Shown piece by piece: positions 44,166 to 54,950 of a stretch of DNA of 64,000 bases. The stretch lies in contig NW_022098045.1 of assembly GCF_002288925.2 (NCBI RefSeq), forward strand, positions 1,748,237-1,812,236, in the 5' to 3' direction. Under the pieces are notes generated by a model. It was not told the origin of the DNA. It saw only the letters and a program-made list of their open reading frames with translations, and did no database searches. Source of the stretch: Delphinapterus leucas (lineage: Eukaryota > Chordata > Mammalia > Artiodactyla > Monodontidae). The position numbers were made by a program, and so were the translations under genes. Within the stretch, counting starts at the first letter, position 1, and each line of letters begins with the position of its first letter.

Positions 44166-45084
44166 TGAAGATGCATTTGTCTTCTGCTATTATCCATAGT
44201 CCAAAGAAGAGGACAAATAGAAAATGTATATGTTGGATCAACACCTATGGGGCCACACGTATCAACATTATCCCTGCCATCCTTCTTCCTCCCTGTGGAG
44301 TTATAGCATAGTACTGAAAACTGTACCTTCACCGAGAACACCTAAGCTACGGCCACTGGGCATTTCCGTTTTGGACCATATTGCCCAGATTTGTTGGCTC
44401 AGCAAATGTCATAGATAACAGAGAAGCAGAACTCTGAGCAGACCAGCTGCTAAAGTGAAATATTTTCTTGCCCGAACACAAGCAATACATTTCACTCTTT
44501 CCTTCCAACATGTTCATATTATATAAAAATTAAATTAAAACATTCTTTCTGCATGGAATGATTGAACTGATCCTTTCCTCTATTTTGTTTTGTTTTGCTT
44601 TTTTTTGTATTAAATTCTCTTCTTCTTTTATGCAAGTATTTTTAAGTTTCTTTTGGGCATGCATTCTTCACTTTAAGAAAGTTTTAGGGGCGAAAACTAT
44701 AGGGAGTATGATTTAAGACCCCATTGCTTATTTGGCTAGTGATATAAAAGATTAAAAAAAAAAAAAAGCAAATTCAAAACAATAGCATACCTTCACAGCA
44801 ACTTGGGAAATACAATACAGCAAAGAGGTCAGCAAAAGGCTGACGAATGCATGCTTCTCCTTGAGAGGTATGTCTTTCCATTTTCTGCAGTTTCCTCCAC
44901 AACCACTATGCCCACTAACCGGTCTGAAGAAGACAAGTGGTTCAGAGGTGCCCCCCACATTTTTAGAGTAGTAGGACACCCACTTCTGCCATTTACATTG
45001 CTTTGCCTTCTACTCCCTTTCTTAGCTTTGAAGAGTCTGGATTTTTTGGCAAGAGTAAATAAAAGACTAAAAGTTTAGCTGTTT
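44166..45084. other. Unassigned sequence
   Basis: T-rich tract near 44585-44610 and A-rich tract near 44754-44767. The frame pair at 44752-45078 on opposite strands has no domain. No repeat family recognised. Confidence 0.45.
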
Positions 45085-45396
45085 AAAATATTGATCGTGA
45101 GGGACTTCCCTGGTGGCACAGTGGTTAAGAATTCACCTGCCAATACAGGGGACACGGGTTCAAGCCCTGGTCCGGGAAGATCCCACATGCTGCGGAGCAA
45201 CTAAGCCCGCAAGCCACAACTACTAGCCCACACACCTAGAGCCCGTGCTCCGCAACAAGAGAAGCCACCGCAATGAGAAGCCCGCGCACTGCAACGAAGA
45301 GTAGGCCCCGCTCGCCTCAACTAGAGAAAGCACGTGCGCAGCAATGAAGACCCAACACAGATAAATAAATTAAATAAATAAATTTTAAAAATATAT

Positions 45397-45440
45397 TTAT
45401 ATATATATATATATACACATATATATATATATATATATAT
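45397..45440. repeat. (TA)n microsatellite
   Basis: Nearly uninterrupted TA repeat with one ACAC interruption, within the A/T-rich tail of the outer SINE. Likely unstable in length. Confidence 0.9.
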
Positions 45441-45443
45441 GTA

Positions 45444-45645
45444 TTTTTTTTTTGCCATACGCGGGCCTCTCACTGTTGTGACCTCTCCCGTTGCGGAGCA
45501 GAGGTTCCGGACGCGCAGGCTCAGCGGCCATGGCTCACGGGCCCAGCCGCTCTGTGGCATGTGGGATCTTCCCGGACCGGGGCACGAACCCGTGTCCCCT
45601 GCATCAGCAGGCGGACTCTCAACCACTGCGCCACCAGGGAAGCCC
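45444..45645 (-). mobile_element. CHR-2-type SINE nested in the tail of another SINE
   Basis: Complete antisense copy, from poly-T and GCCATACGCGGGCCTCTCAC to CCACTGCGCCACCAGGGAAGCCC. TAAAAATATAT follows at 45646-45656 and also occurs at 45386-45396, before the TA tract. This fits a target duplication with later TA expansion on the left. Frames at 45321-45751 on both strands are SINE artefacts. Confidence 0.93.
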
Positions 45646-45669
45646 TAAAAATATATATATTGATTGTGA

Positions 45670-47034
45670 GAATTATTGTCCTGAGCATCATCCATTTTAG
45701 GGTAAAATAAAAAAGCTCCGAGTCAAAGAAAAAGGAGAAGGCGCTTCTCACACATTCTCAAACCACAGGTTCAAGACCATATACCTCCCACTGCAAGGAT
45801 GATAATCACAAATATTAAGACACCACAGGACCCCTCAGAGTAGTGAACCATATTTAGTAATCCTGCTGACATATCCCTTTACCTGGCCATTTAAAACCCA
45901 CATTAATCTCCATGATCCTCCCTGAGTTCTGAGATTTTAATACTAAGGGCTTCTTTCTATGACTTTCTCCAGGTTTGAGGCAAACACACTGTCCCTCAGG
46001 CTCCTTGTCTCCACACTCCATCTGAAATCTCACTCCTCTTGCTTCCAAAACAATAGACTAGAAACATGAATATATTTTCCAGGCTCTGTCAGGCACTCTT
46101 CAGTGCCAAGGTGGTGGCTGGGGGACATGGATGAGCACCAGTCTAAGAAATGGACCAGAAAGACTGCTGCGTACCATTATGACAACCCGGATAACTCAGA
46201 CGCCATGTTCCTCAGTTTCCACGCAAAAATCCTGTATTATAAGGAGTAGAAGATTAGATTGGGGTTGTGTGGTATCAGGTGTAGAAAATTACCTTGAAGA
46301 CACTATGCAGTGAGCTCATGCTTGGAGAATTAAATGAGGCATTATCATGCTAAAGGGACACTTTCCAGAAGCAATGGAGATAACCCTAAGAATGGCTTCT
46401 TGTATTCCTGTCTCCCGTTACCTCTGCTGCTTTCTCTTACTAATCCTTGGCTTGTTCTCTTCACTACTCCTCTGGCATCCACCCAGCTCAGCTTCTGGCA
46501 AGGTTCCAGTTCTTGGCTTTGGCTGCCTCTTTGCTTATGGATTAAATCTGATGCCTGCTCTAGTTTTCCTGGACTAACCTGGCAAGTCCTGTAATTTTGA
46601 CCCTGTGTAGCCCCATGTCGCCATCTTGTTTGAATATCCTTTTCAAGAGTAGCTTTTAAAAACAGTGATAGAACTCTTCAGTGCTTCTTCAGAGTCTCCA
46701 GTCACTTTTTTCTTTTTTAAGCATTGTGTCTTCTTATTCCTGGCCATATCTTGGAATATATATATCCTAATTTTAAATTTAATAAATTTCTCTTCAAATA
46801 AAGATGGGGAAGCATCTTTTTAATGAATAAAATTCAATGCATTTTAATGAATAAATTCAATTTTAAATTTTAATAAGTGAATTGCAGGAAGGTATGAAAC
46901 ATATTCCACCTGACATACCAAAAATGAGAAATTTATTAATTCATATTGTACATCGTCTAATTTTTTTTAAAGGACATGGGCATCAAAATCTGTATAGGAA
47001 ATATCTTAAATGAGGGACAGCTTTATTGTGGTAG
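45670..47034. other. Unassigned sequence
   Basis: Frames at 45854-46048, 46131-46313 and 46334-46594 show no domain; the last two + frames overlap in different frames. 46380-46600 has an LTR-like texture, but I cannot assign it. Confidence 0.4.
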
Positions 47035-47160
47035 AATAAGCATTGAAAATGTATCAGAACACTTGGATTTATGCCCCAATTCTGCCTTTCACTAGATGAA
47101 GTAGCTTTTCTAAGTTTCGGTTTTTATTAACTATAAGGATAAGAATATTTAAAACTACAC
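47035..47160 (+). mobile_element. MIR fragment (sense)
   Basis: AACACTTGGATTTATGCCCCAATTCTGCCTTTCACTAGATG then TTTCTAAGTTTCGGTTTTT follow MIR. Degenerate. Confidence 0.6.
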
Positions 47161-47175
47161 AATATTTTATTTATA

Positions 47176-47616
47176 ATGAATATGGTTGATATTATGAGAA
47201 TTAAATATAACCTCTATTTCTTTGGCTCTTTCCTTGGAAAGATTCCTTCCCTATATTCTGAGACTCATCAAGGGAAGTCTCAAATGTGCTCACCAACTAT
47301 GCAGTCACCTATGTCATCACACATTCAGAACACACTTCTGCCTCTGCTGGTACTGCTGGTAACATCAACACTTCTGGGTACCATCACCCCTTATGCTGGG
47401 TACTGCCAAGATCTACTCAATACTAGATCTACCAAGTATCACTTCTCAGAAAGAAAACCAGAGCCAGACAGAAGTCAAAGTAACGGAAGCAGCTCTTTCT
47501 CTGGAACTATTGCAATGGGGAAAAGGAGACCTCAGTATAGAACTGGGCTGAATTTCGAGTACAACATGGGGTCAGTGGATGAAAACTTACTAAGAGGAAA
47601 CATCAGGGGTAAGTAA
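47176..47616 (+). other. 146-codon open frame of unknown nature
   Basis: The longest frame in the window not explained by LINE-1/LINE-2. Residues about 54-68 are hydrophobic (leucine/valine-rich, LLPLLVLLVTSTLLG) and could span a membrane. The rest is polar, with NGSSSFSG giving one N-glycosylation-type motif. A strong splice-donor-like GTAAGT lies at its end (47609-47614), and a pyrimidine tract before an AG (47220-47242) could act as an acceptor. I know of no matching family. It lies directly before an ERV-like stretch, so it may be LTR or internal retroviral sequence read by chance. Not claimed as a gene. Confidence 0.25.
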
Positions 47617-48170
47617 GGAGGGATTCTCTGGCTAAACCAACTTGACAAGATTATTACTGAAGACAGGCCAGTGTGATCAGATGCCAAGGAAGGGAGATGA
47701 AGATTTGATCAGGCATCTATAGGGTGATCAGATATTGAGGGTGGAGATTCTTGCAAAACTGACTTAACAAGATTCTTGCTACAATTGGATGTTGCAAGCC
47801 CTACAAGGAAAGATGCCAAAGTTTAGGCCTGGAGGGCTCAGAGGAGGCTGACTAAAGCTTAATCAAGGAGATTCCTGCCTCTTCTCACACTGAGAATTGC
47901 TCCACTGACCTGTTGTTTCCTCTGTGTCTGTGTCTGCCAGGCACTCCTGCTGCTGCTGCTTTCCACAGCTATTCCTCCTTCACCCATCAGTTTCTGTCGC
48001 CAGACTCCAATGCCGTCTTCCACAAAGCACCACAATCTCCCAGCGGACCCTATGGTGAATGTTCTGAAATCCTTGAAGGGCCAAGGTAGGGGGATCTAAC
48101 GTTTCTTAGGAGAGAACTAAAGCAATGTTGCTTCTCCCTACACACAAGTTTCAATAAAATAACTCTTTTT
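47617..48170 (+). mobile_element. Possible ERV LTR-like repeat
   Basis: Contains two related segments, GATTCTCTGGCTAAACCAAC... GACAAGATTATT (47623-47655) and GATTCTTGCAAAACTGACTT... AACAAGATTCTTGCT (47745-47780), and repeated GATCAGAT. A CTGCTGCTGCTGCTTTCC run follows at 47949, and AATAAAATAA near 48155 could be a polyadenylation signal. The texture is LTR-like, but I cannot name a family or find matching ends. Confidence 0.4.
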
Positions 48171-49819
48171 TTTTTTTTTCTGGTTTTACTTCCACTTCTC
48201 TCCAGATGACCTAGACATACATCCACGGAGACAGAGCCAATGACTAACACAAGTGACAAAATGATTATACCCAGAGTCACTCCTCCCCTCCAACTCTGTG
48301 GTTTTCTTTTGGGGCCAAGCTTGTGAGTGACTCTGTCTTCCTCAGGAGTCTTCCTAGTCACTCATCTGAGCAAACCCTTGGCAGGCTGCCCTCTGGTTCA
48401 TTGCACATGCCTAGGTGTATCTAAATCCCAGCCTATGCTCAAATCAGATCGCCTTAGTATACACATAAAACGTTGTTATAATAACAAAGATTAAAAGAAA
48501 AGTCACAAACCATTTAAGAGGAGAGAAGGTGCTGTAGTTGGATTTCCCTTCCTGGTAACTTCTAATGATTTTAGGAGTTCCAGGTGAGATTATTATTATA
48601 ATTAGGCAATACTTTCCGCTCTAAGCTTTCTGGCTGTCAAGATGAACATAATGCAATCAATGTGTCCCCCACTTCACCAGCTTGTAGTGCAAAATAAAGT
48701 TACATTTCTTTTCATATCCAAATCGATGTCAGGAGGTCCACTTGTGTACTGTGTTCCTCTTCCCAAGTGATTTCTGGGAATTGGGAATCGCTGAGGAATT
48801 CTCACATGTTCTACACATCCATCCTGGTCATCCAACCTCTATTCCAGAGCTCTTGCAGATCACATCACATTGTCTCATAACTTGATTCTGTGTTCTCACT
48901 CCCCAGCCCAATTTTATCCAAGCAAGGGACACAGACCCCTTGGTTAATTTTCCAAACGTGTCTAGATCCTTAATGCAGTGCTCTGTAAAATTTCATTGAA
49001 GGTTAAAGGGACAATAGAAGCACAAGTTTCAGTGTCTCACATGGCTAATTTCTGACTTTTATAGGAATTAAACACACCTTAAGGTCCCAAGCTGCTTTTA
49101 CATGGCAGTTACCAGATTAACCTCCACCAGATTTAACCTCCATGTTGCTTGTTTTTTGGACATTTCCATGTCTCCAAGTCTGATCTTGCAACTCTTAATC
49201 TTACAGAATGGAAGGTCCTCTCCTGCTCACTTTAAAACTTTCTCATCCCACACCCAGGGAAAATCGTAGGTTGGAATATCCTTTTCCTCAAAAAGTCACA
49301 ACCCTTCTCAACTCATGGAGTGTGACCTAGAGCCTAGATAGGACAATAATAGTAGTTAATAGAATATTTCCTGAACGTTACATTATTTAATCTTAAGCAG
49401 CACCATATGAGGCATGTCTATAGTTCAATCAAAATCTATGTTTTATGTAATGATTACTCTGATTTTTCAAAGGTATAATGCAGAAAAAAATACAGCTTTT
49501 GCTAGTGAACAAACACAAAACACCTTAATTTGCAGCATCTACATTCAAGTTTAAGATGACCTCACACTACCACCCACTGTGTTGGTACTTAGTGGGGTAA
49601 CTCAAGAGTCTTACTGGTGATATTCTTAAAATAAAAGGTATATCTGTTTTAAAAATTTGCTTCTACACTGCCTAAAACCCCAAACCTCCAGAAGCTCACA
49701 AAGAGCAATTATTTCTTTTCAAATATTTAAGTTCTGGCTTTATCAGGTACTCTAGTGAATTACCAGGACTAATTCTACTAGAGTTATTTATAGAAGTACT
49801 ATTTTATAAAATATGTGAG
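48171..49819. other. Unassigned sequence
   Basis: The 103-codon frame at 48050-48361 (-) begins in the LTR-like stretch and has no domain. AATAAAG at 48692 could be another LTR polyadenylation signal. I see nothing else I can defend. Confidence 0.4.
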
Positions 49820-50110
49820 CCCCCATTATGTCTCAAGCACTGTGCTTGGTGCTGCTGCTGTAGCATGAACAGGACAGAATAGGTCCTGGCAACCAGGAAA
49901 TCGGTAGCTTAACCATTAATATGTCAGTAACTGTTTTAATTACATGGTCTCCTTGAATAGTTTATTATCTCAACAGCTTATTGGGAGTTAGGGTTTTACT
50001 TTCATTCTATAAATGAAGAAACTGAGGCTTAGAGAGTTTAAATAACCTACCCAATTCCTGAAAACAAACATGCAGTAGAACTAGTATTTGAATCAAAATC
50101 CTCTATTAAC
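49820..50110 (-). mobile_element. LINE-2 and MIR fragments (antisense)
   Basis: 49820-49905: CCCCATTATGTCTCAAGCACTGTGCTTGGTGCTG... GAACAGGACAGAATAGGTCC matches antisense L2. 49930-50110: ATAAATGAAGAAACTGAGGC, TTAAATAACCTACCCAATT and GTATTTGAATCAAAATC match antisense MIR. Confidence 0.75.
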
Positions 50111-50526
50111 CACAAAACTATGTTTATTGAGAATCCATAGAAGGTAAATGTTACTCTGGGACCTACACATCTTCTGAGAACAATTGTTTAGTTGCAGACA
50201 GAGAATGACTCTGCTTTGGTTAAATTTAGATCAACTAGATTGATGGCATCAAATGTAAATTGGTGGCTGCCCATCACCCAAAACATCATAATTATGCACC
50301 AAGAGAGAGGGCCAACCTGTGTGTGAGATGTGTTAAGTATCTCTCAGGCTTACAAAAACCCCACAACTTTTTTAATAACTATTTTTGCACAGACTGTGCC
50401 TCCTAGCACTGGCATCCAATTTCTCACATTTCATATACCTTGCATAGCTTTTAAAATTAAAAAATATATATACATATATATCCAACTATTTAGAGTTTAA
50501 TAACAGGATTTCTAAAATTAAAGTTT
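50111..50526. other. Unassigned sequence
   Basis: A short (TA)n run lies at about 50462-50480. No other feature. Confidence 0.4.
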
Positions 50527-50749
50527 GAAATATCTTCTTTTTTTAAGATTTTATTTTGATGTGGACCATTTTCTAAAGTTTTTATTGAATTTGTTACAAT
50601 ATTGTTTCTGTTTTATGTTTTTTGGTTTTCTGGCCACAAGGCATGTGGGATCTTAGCTCCCCGACCAGGGATCGAACCTGCACCCCCTGCATTGGAAGAC
50701 AAAGTCTTAACCACCAGACTGCCAGGGAAGTCCCTCGAAATATCTTCTT
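50527..50749 (-). mobile_element. CHR-1-like SINE, extended form, with perfect TSD
   Basis: Body 50540-50736. The antisense head contains CCCCGACCAGGGATCGAACC (B-box region, 50660-50679) and CCACCAGACTGCCAGGGAAG. The 3' part is long (TTTTATTTTGATGTGGACCA, then TTTTATTGAATTTGTTACAA), unlike the short CHR-1 copies in this window. The duplication GAAATATCTTCTT is perfect at 50527-50539 and 50737-50749. The 67-codon frame at 50594-50797 is a SINE artefact. Confidence 0.93.
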
Positions 50750-50754
50750 AGGTA

Positions 50755-50948
50755 GGCTTGCCAGACTTAACAAATAAAAAATAAAAATAGAGAACACCTA
50801 GTTAAATTTGAATTTCAAATAAATAACAAATGCTTTTTTAGTATAAAGATGTCCTATACAATATTTGGGAAATATTTATACTAAAAGAAGTTCATTGCTT
50901 CTCTGAAACTCAAATGTAACTGGGTGCCTTGTATTTTATCTTGCACCC
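50755..50948. mobile_element. Palindromic DNA transposon, copy 2
   Basis: Related to the element at 26881-27049. The left end is GGCTTGCCAG with TA at 50753-50754, and the right end CTTGCACCC at 50940-50948 is followed by T. The halves are reverse-complementary: GTTAAATTTGAATTTCAAAT on the left against CTGAAACTCAAATGTAACTG on the right, around a centre near 50855. More diverged than copy 1, and non-coding. Confidence 0.8.
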
Positions 50949-53224
50949 TTATTCTACAGACACAGGCTTAAACCTCTAAGTTGTTACCTTAACTTGTCTA
51001 CCAGTTATTTCAGGGTACTTCATGAGAAATGAACACTTGTTCCAATCTGTTTGGAAGTTCTGCTGTGGACCACTTAAATTGCTAAATGGCTTAGTAGGTC
51101 CCTGATAGTTATTTGCCATTACAGAGATTTACGGCATATGTGGACCTTGATCTGAACTATAGTCAACTCAAAAAACTGTCTATGATACTCTGTTATTTTC
51201 TGCTGTTCAGAAGCCAAGGTAATTATGGATTTCTCTAGAGGAAAACACATCCATTGATTTTAAGTTGTTTTGGGGAATGTTAATTTAATGTACGTTTCCT
51301 TCTGCCATGACTGCGATTTTTGTATATTGTACACAACAGTTGGGTAGAACACAAAAGGCCTTTTGTTAAGAAGTCTGGAGTTTTGCCGTTTTTGTTTGTT
51401 TAGCTTTAAGGAAGCAATCTGGGGAGAGGGGTTGGTGAAAGGCAGAGGAAGTTAGTGGAGACTTGAAGCAAAGTTCTTTCACCTTAGGTCACTGAACTTC
51501 TGAGGTGCAGGTTACATTTTGGTTTGGAGAGTATTATTTGCCTCAAGTAGCCATCTCAGCAGTCCACCACAGACGAGACAGAAACATGAACGCCCTTCTG
51601 TCGTTCCGCTGATGTTGGCTCTCAGGACCTCATGGATCCAGCTCCACAGGAAAGCCTAATATTTGAACTTTTCACTCTTGGTTCATTTTATTAGACAGCA
51701 GTGAGAGTTAACCTCGTACTAAATGCTGAAGAGAAAATGTAAAACACCCTTATTAATTAGCCTTTGCTTTTCTCCTCTCTTTGAATAGATTTTTAAAGGA
51801 GTTATTTCCCCTTAATTCGCTTGTCTGATACTGGAACATATTTGAAAATATAGGTGATAAGAAGAAGAAAAATAAAAAAGATGAGTTACAGGGAGACCAC
51901 CCAAGAAAAATGTTTTTATATGCTATTAAATACTTTCCAGTCTTTTAAACTCATTTTTACTTCTGACCTGAACAGACTAGAACTGAATTTCTAAAATATT
52001 AAAAAAAAAAAAGAGGAAAATAACATAATCTGTGTCCAAATTCTTCACAGAACTTGTGGAAGAATCTATAATGTGTTATAACATTTTAGTTATATCCAAA
52101 AAGTTCCTACATAAATATCTTTTAAAAAATAAGAGTTTATTTTAAGATGGAAAACTATAATTGAATCCTCATTTTTTTCTTTCGTGATGCTATATAGTTA
52201 AAGTGTTATCCAAATGCCAGAGAACCTCAACACAGAGCAACCCTAGCTAGCTAGGGACTTTTTAACCCAAAAATCAAAAAAGGGAAATTGTGCTGGAATA
52301 AAGAGTCAGAAATGACTTTATCCAAATATTATAATTTTTAGATCTTTTGTTGCAGTATTATAGAATTATATGTGTATATACACACATAAGTAATCTCTAA
52401 GTTTACTCTTATGAAACATACTTTGCTTATCATCTTAATACAACACAGCCAAAAGTTCTATATGACCTACAATTAAAAATAACTCCCACATAAAGATCAT
52501 TGGCTATAAGGTTACAAACTGACCACTGTCAAAATGAGCTGATCCTTGACTTCTTTTACAGAGACAATCTAATCACATTCTCTCTCCAGAGAGAGGAAAT
52601 GCCACATTGTTATAGTGGGTGATGATTCATTTAGGATCAAGCAATCAAAAAGATAAACAAAGAGACATTTCAAGCATGTACTATTAGATTTCAGAAGACT
52701 CCACTTTCAAATGAAGGACCAAAGATGTCAAAATAAGTATTTGGGAGGCAATGTGGCTTTACGGTTTGTGTGTGGAAAACAGTAGGTTCTAATCCCAAGG
52801 AGGGCACTGGTTCACTGCGTGACTGCCAACAAATCATAGAATTACTTTGAATTGGCTTGCCTGTAATACAGAGAATCAGGCTACCTCCTGTCCCAAGAAT
52901 ACTGGGATTGCCCAAGGGCATACATATTAGGTGGTTTTAAAATTTAAGAAGCCATATATAGAACTAAATTAAAAGGAGAAAATTACTTTGATGAGAACAT
53001 TGAAAACAAACAAAAAAGATTGTCTCTCTTACAGATTGCTAAGTGTGATGTATAGTCACTGGAGTGGATGGGCTTTAGGAGGTCCTGGGCGTCTGTAACC
53101 CCACACAACTAGGCAGGTTACACAGCTGTGAAGCAGCCCCACCAGACACATCCCAGAAGGAATGCAGCTGCACCCTCACAAAGGGTACTCAGCTTTACTT
53201 TTCTCTACTCACTTCACCACAAAA
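50949..53224. other. Unassigned, largely unique sequence
   Basis: 52745-52830 has a faint MIR-like order (ATGTGGCTTTACGG, TAGGTTCTAATCCCAAGG, CTGCGTGACTGCC). A (TA)n/TGTGTATATACACACATA patch lies near 52368-52388. About 51400-51700 is GC-richer without any open frame. No gene is supported. Confidence 0.45.
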
Positions 53225-53285
53225 TTTTTTATTCAGGAAACATTTATCAATCACCTACATGGGCCTGATGCTGTTTGTTCTATTC

Positions 53286-53500
53286 CAGGGTTTCAGCACC
53301 ATTGACATTCTGGGCTGGATAAATTTTTGTGCTGGGGATTGTCCTGTGCATTGCAGGATGTTGAGGAGTTTTCATGGCTTCTACCCTCTAGACCCCAGTA
53401 ACACTGACCCACTCTGTCCCACCTGTGGTGAGCAAAAATGTTTCCAGATGTTGCCAAACGTCCCCTTGGGGGTAAAATCACTTCCAGTTAAGAACCACTG
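53286..53500 (+). mobile_element. MER5A-type hAT-Charlie fossil
   Basis: Begins CAGGGTTTCAGCACCATTGA and ends TTAAGAACCACTG, which is an inverted-repeat-like end. Internal MER5A marks are ATTCTGGGCTGGATAAATTT, GATTGTCCTGTGCATTGCAGG and CTACCCTCTAGACCCCAG. Flanking 8-mers TTCTATTC (53278-53285) and CTCTATGC (53501-53508) agree at 6 of 8. The 116-codon frame at 53259-53609 reads across it and is not a gene. Confidence 0.9.
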
Positions 53501-53513
53501 CTCTATGCTAAGA

Positions 53514-53698
53514 CAGAGATTCTCAAACTTTAGTGAACACAAGACTCACTTAAGATGCCGATTTAAAAGTAAGGCCCTATCTTCCAAAGATTGTATTCAA
53601 CAATGCTGAGTTGGGTACCAGTAATCAAGACTTTTAATGGACTCCCCTAATGATTCTGATGCAAGAGAGGTATGGAGAAAACCTTGAAAACCACTCTG
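53514..53698 (+). mobile_element. Second hAT-type MER element
   Basis: Begins CAGAGATTCTCAAACTTTAG and ends CTTGAAAACCACTCTG, an inverted pair. Internal text AAGACTCACTTAAGATGCCG and AATGATTCTGATGCAAGAGAGG fits the 'CAGTGGTTCTCAAACTTTAG' class of hAT-Charlie fossils. It sits only 13 bp from the preceding MER5A. Confidence 0.7.
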
Positions 53699-54130
53699 CT
53701 TGGAGAAGAAAAAGCTTTAAGAAAGCTTGATTTCTACTCTGAAGGAGTTTACCTTACAGTAAGGACCCCAGACACATGGCTTGTGAGCTTATACACTGCA
53801 AGATAAGGCAAAAAGTAGGTTCTATATGAAAAATATAAAATACTTACTACAGAGTTTAAGAGGACAAAGATGAATTCTATAAAAATAGGGAAAGTTAGAA
53901 AAATTTTCAAGTATATAACAAATTGTGAGTTGTGGAACACTGAATGGTATTTTCACAGATGGTTTTGAGAGTAAAAGGGGTTCTAAACAGAGGAAATGGC
54001 ATAAGCCAAAGCAGAGAGGCTGGATAATCTGTAACTAGAATCTAAGATCTACGCCCTCAAAATATATTTTGAGACAAATATGAAATATACCTAGTGCTGT
54101 GCCTGGCACATAGCAAGCAATGACAAATGG

Positions 54131-54834
54131 TGGCTCCTTCATGATTATAATTGTTCCAATCATCCGTTCCCTAAAGATACTACAATAATTCCCTTCCCAG
54201 AGAAGTTACCTAGAATACCTGTTTTGATCAGGAATCTGGCCATTCTTCTCTGTCCCATTTTGGTGGGATCAATGAAGAAGTTATTGTTTTTCATGGTTCA
54301 GTTTTACGAAATTTATCAGAGAGCTGGAATCATGATGATGTAATTTAATGAGAGAGCAGAATAGATGATAAATGAATCCTTAAAATTTAAAAATGGCCCT
54401 GACTTTCCTTCTTCTATATCTTATTAATTTTTCTTAAGGAAGGTAGTTTCACTAAAGTATTTAATAAGATATCTTATCCTCTGTGAGGTGATGGTCCAGG
54501 TGAGGTTTACTGTAGATTTTATGCTCTGCCGCAGTTCTGTTTTTCCAGGATTAGAACTCACTGCTGACTGCAAGGTCTCTGATGAGCCTCGGATCTAGAG
54601 CTAAGCTTGGATCAGGCCAAAGTTCCCCTGGCCATTAGGACTAAATGACTCCTGTCTATATGGAACTAAGTGAATGAGCACCTTTTCTTTCCCCTTGAAA
54701 TACCTAGAGTGAATTTGGGGAGATGAAGGAAAATTTTGTCAAGAAACCTTGCAGCACCTATTTCTGTCCACCCCACCATGGTACCTATAAGGCCTTAAGA
54801 GTCAGTCATAACTCACTTCTCTTTTACAAATTAT
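54131..54834. other. Unassigned sequence
   Basis: No gene or repeat family recognised. Confidence 0.4.
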
Positions 54835-54950
54835 TGGTTCAAAACCATGCTGACCTCCTTGAGGGCAAATAACCTCTGTGCCTAGCAGAGTGCTTGTTGT
54901 ATACAGGTGTTGGATAAAAGCTATTTTTTGAGTGAATTATTCAAATGGAT
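54835..54950 (+). mobile_element. LINE-2 3' end (sense)
   Basis: CATGCTGACCTCCTTGAGGGCAAATAACC then GTGCCTAGCAGAGTGCTTGTTG and GTGTTGGATAAAAGCTATTT follow the L2 3' end. Diverged. Confidence 0.65.

Larger units (their letters stand above)
45085..45669 (+). mobile_element. Long CHR SINE carrying a (TA)n tail and a second SINE
   Basis: The sense SINE body runs from GGGACTTCCCTGGTGGCACAG at 45101, with B box GGTTCAAGCCC, through CAACTAGAGAAAGCACGTGC to an (AAAT)n tail near 45360-45385. Duplications AAAATATTGATCGTGA (45085-45100) and ATATTGATTGTGA (45657-45669) enclose the tail and the second, antisense SINE. The second SINE therefore landed inside this one's tail. A (TA)n microsatellite fills 45397-45440. 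Confidence 0.92.
53225..54130 (-). mobile_element. LINE-2 3' region (antisense), interrupted by two hAT fossils
   Basis: 53225-53285 is the antisense L2 3' end (AGGAAACATTTATCAATCACCTAC, then CTGATGCTGTTTGTTCTAT). The L2 resumes near 53715 (CTACTCTGAAGGAGTTTACC, antisense of the usual 'gagggcaggga' region) and shows AACAGAGGAAATGGCATAAGCC and AAAGCAGAGAGGCTGG at 53990-54025. Two short DNA transposons fill the gap. No open frame. Confidence 0.7.

Noticed and set aside
53259..53609. 116-codon frame with several cysteines (zinc-finger look)
   Set aside because: It reads straight through a MER5A fossil and its flanks; the cysteines have no regular finger spacing.
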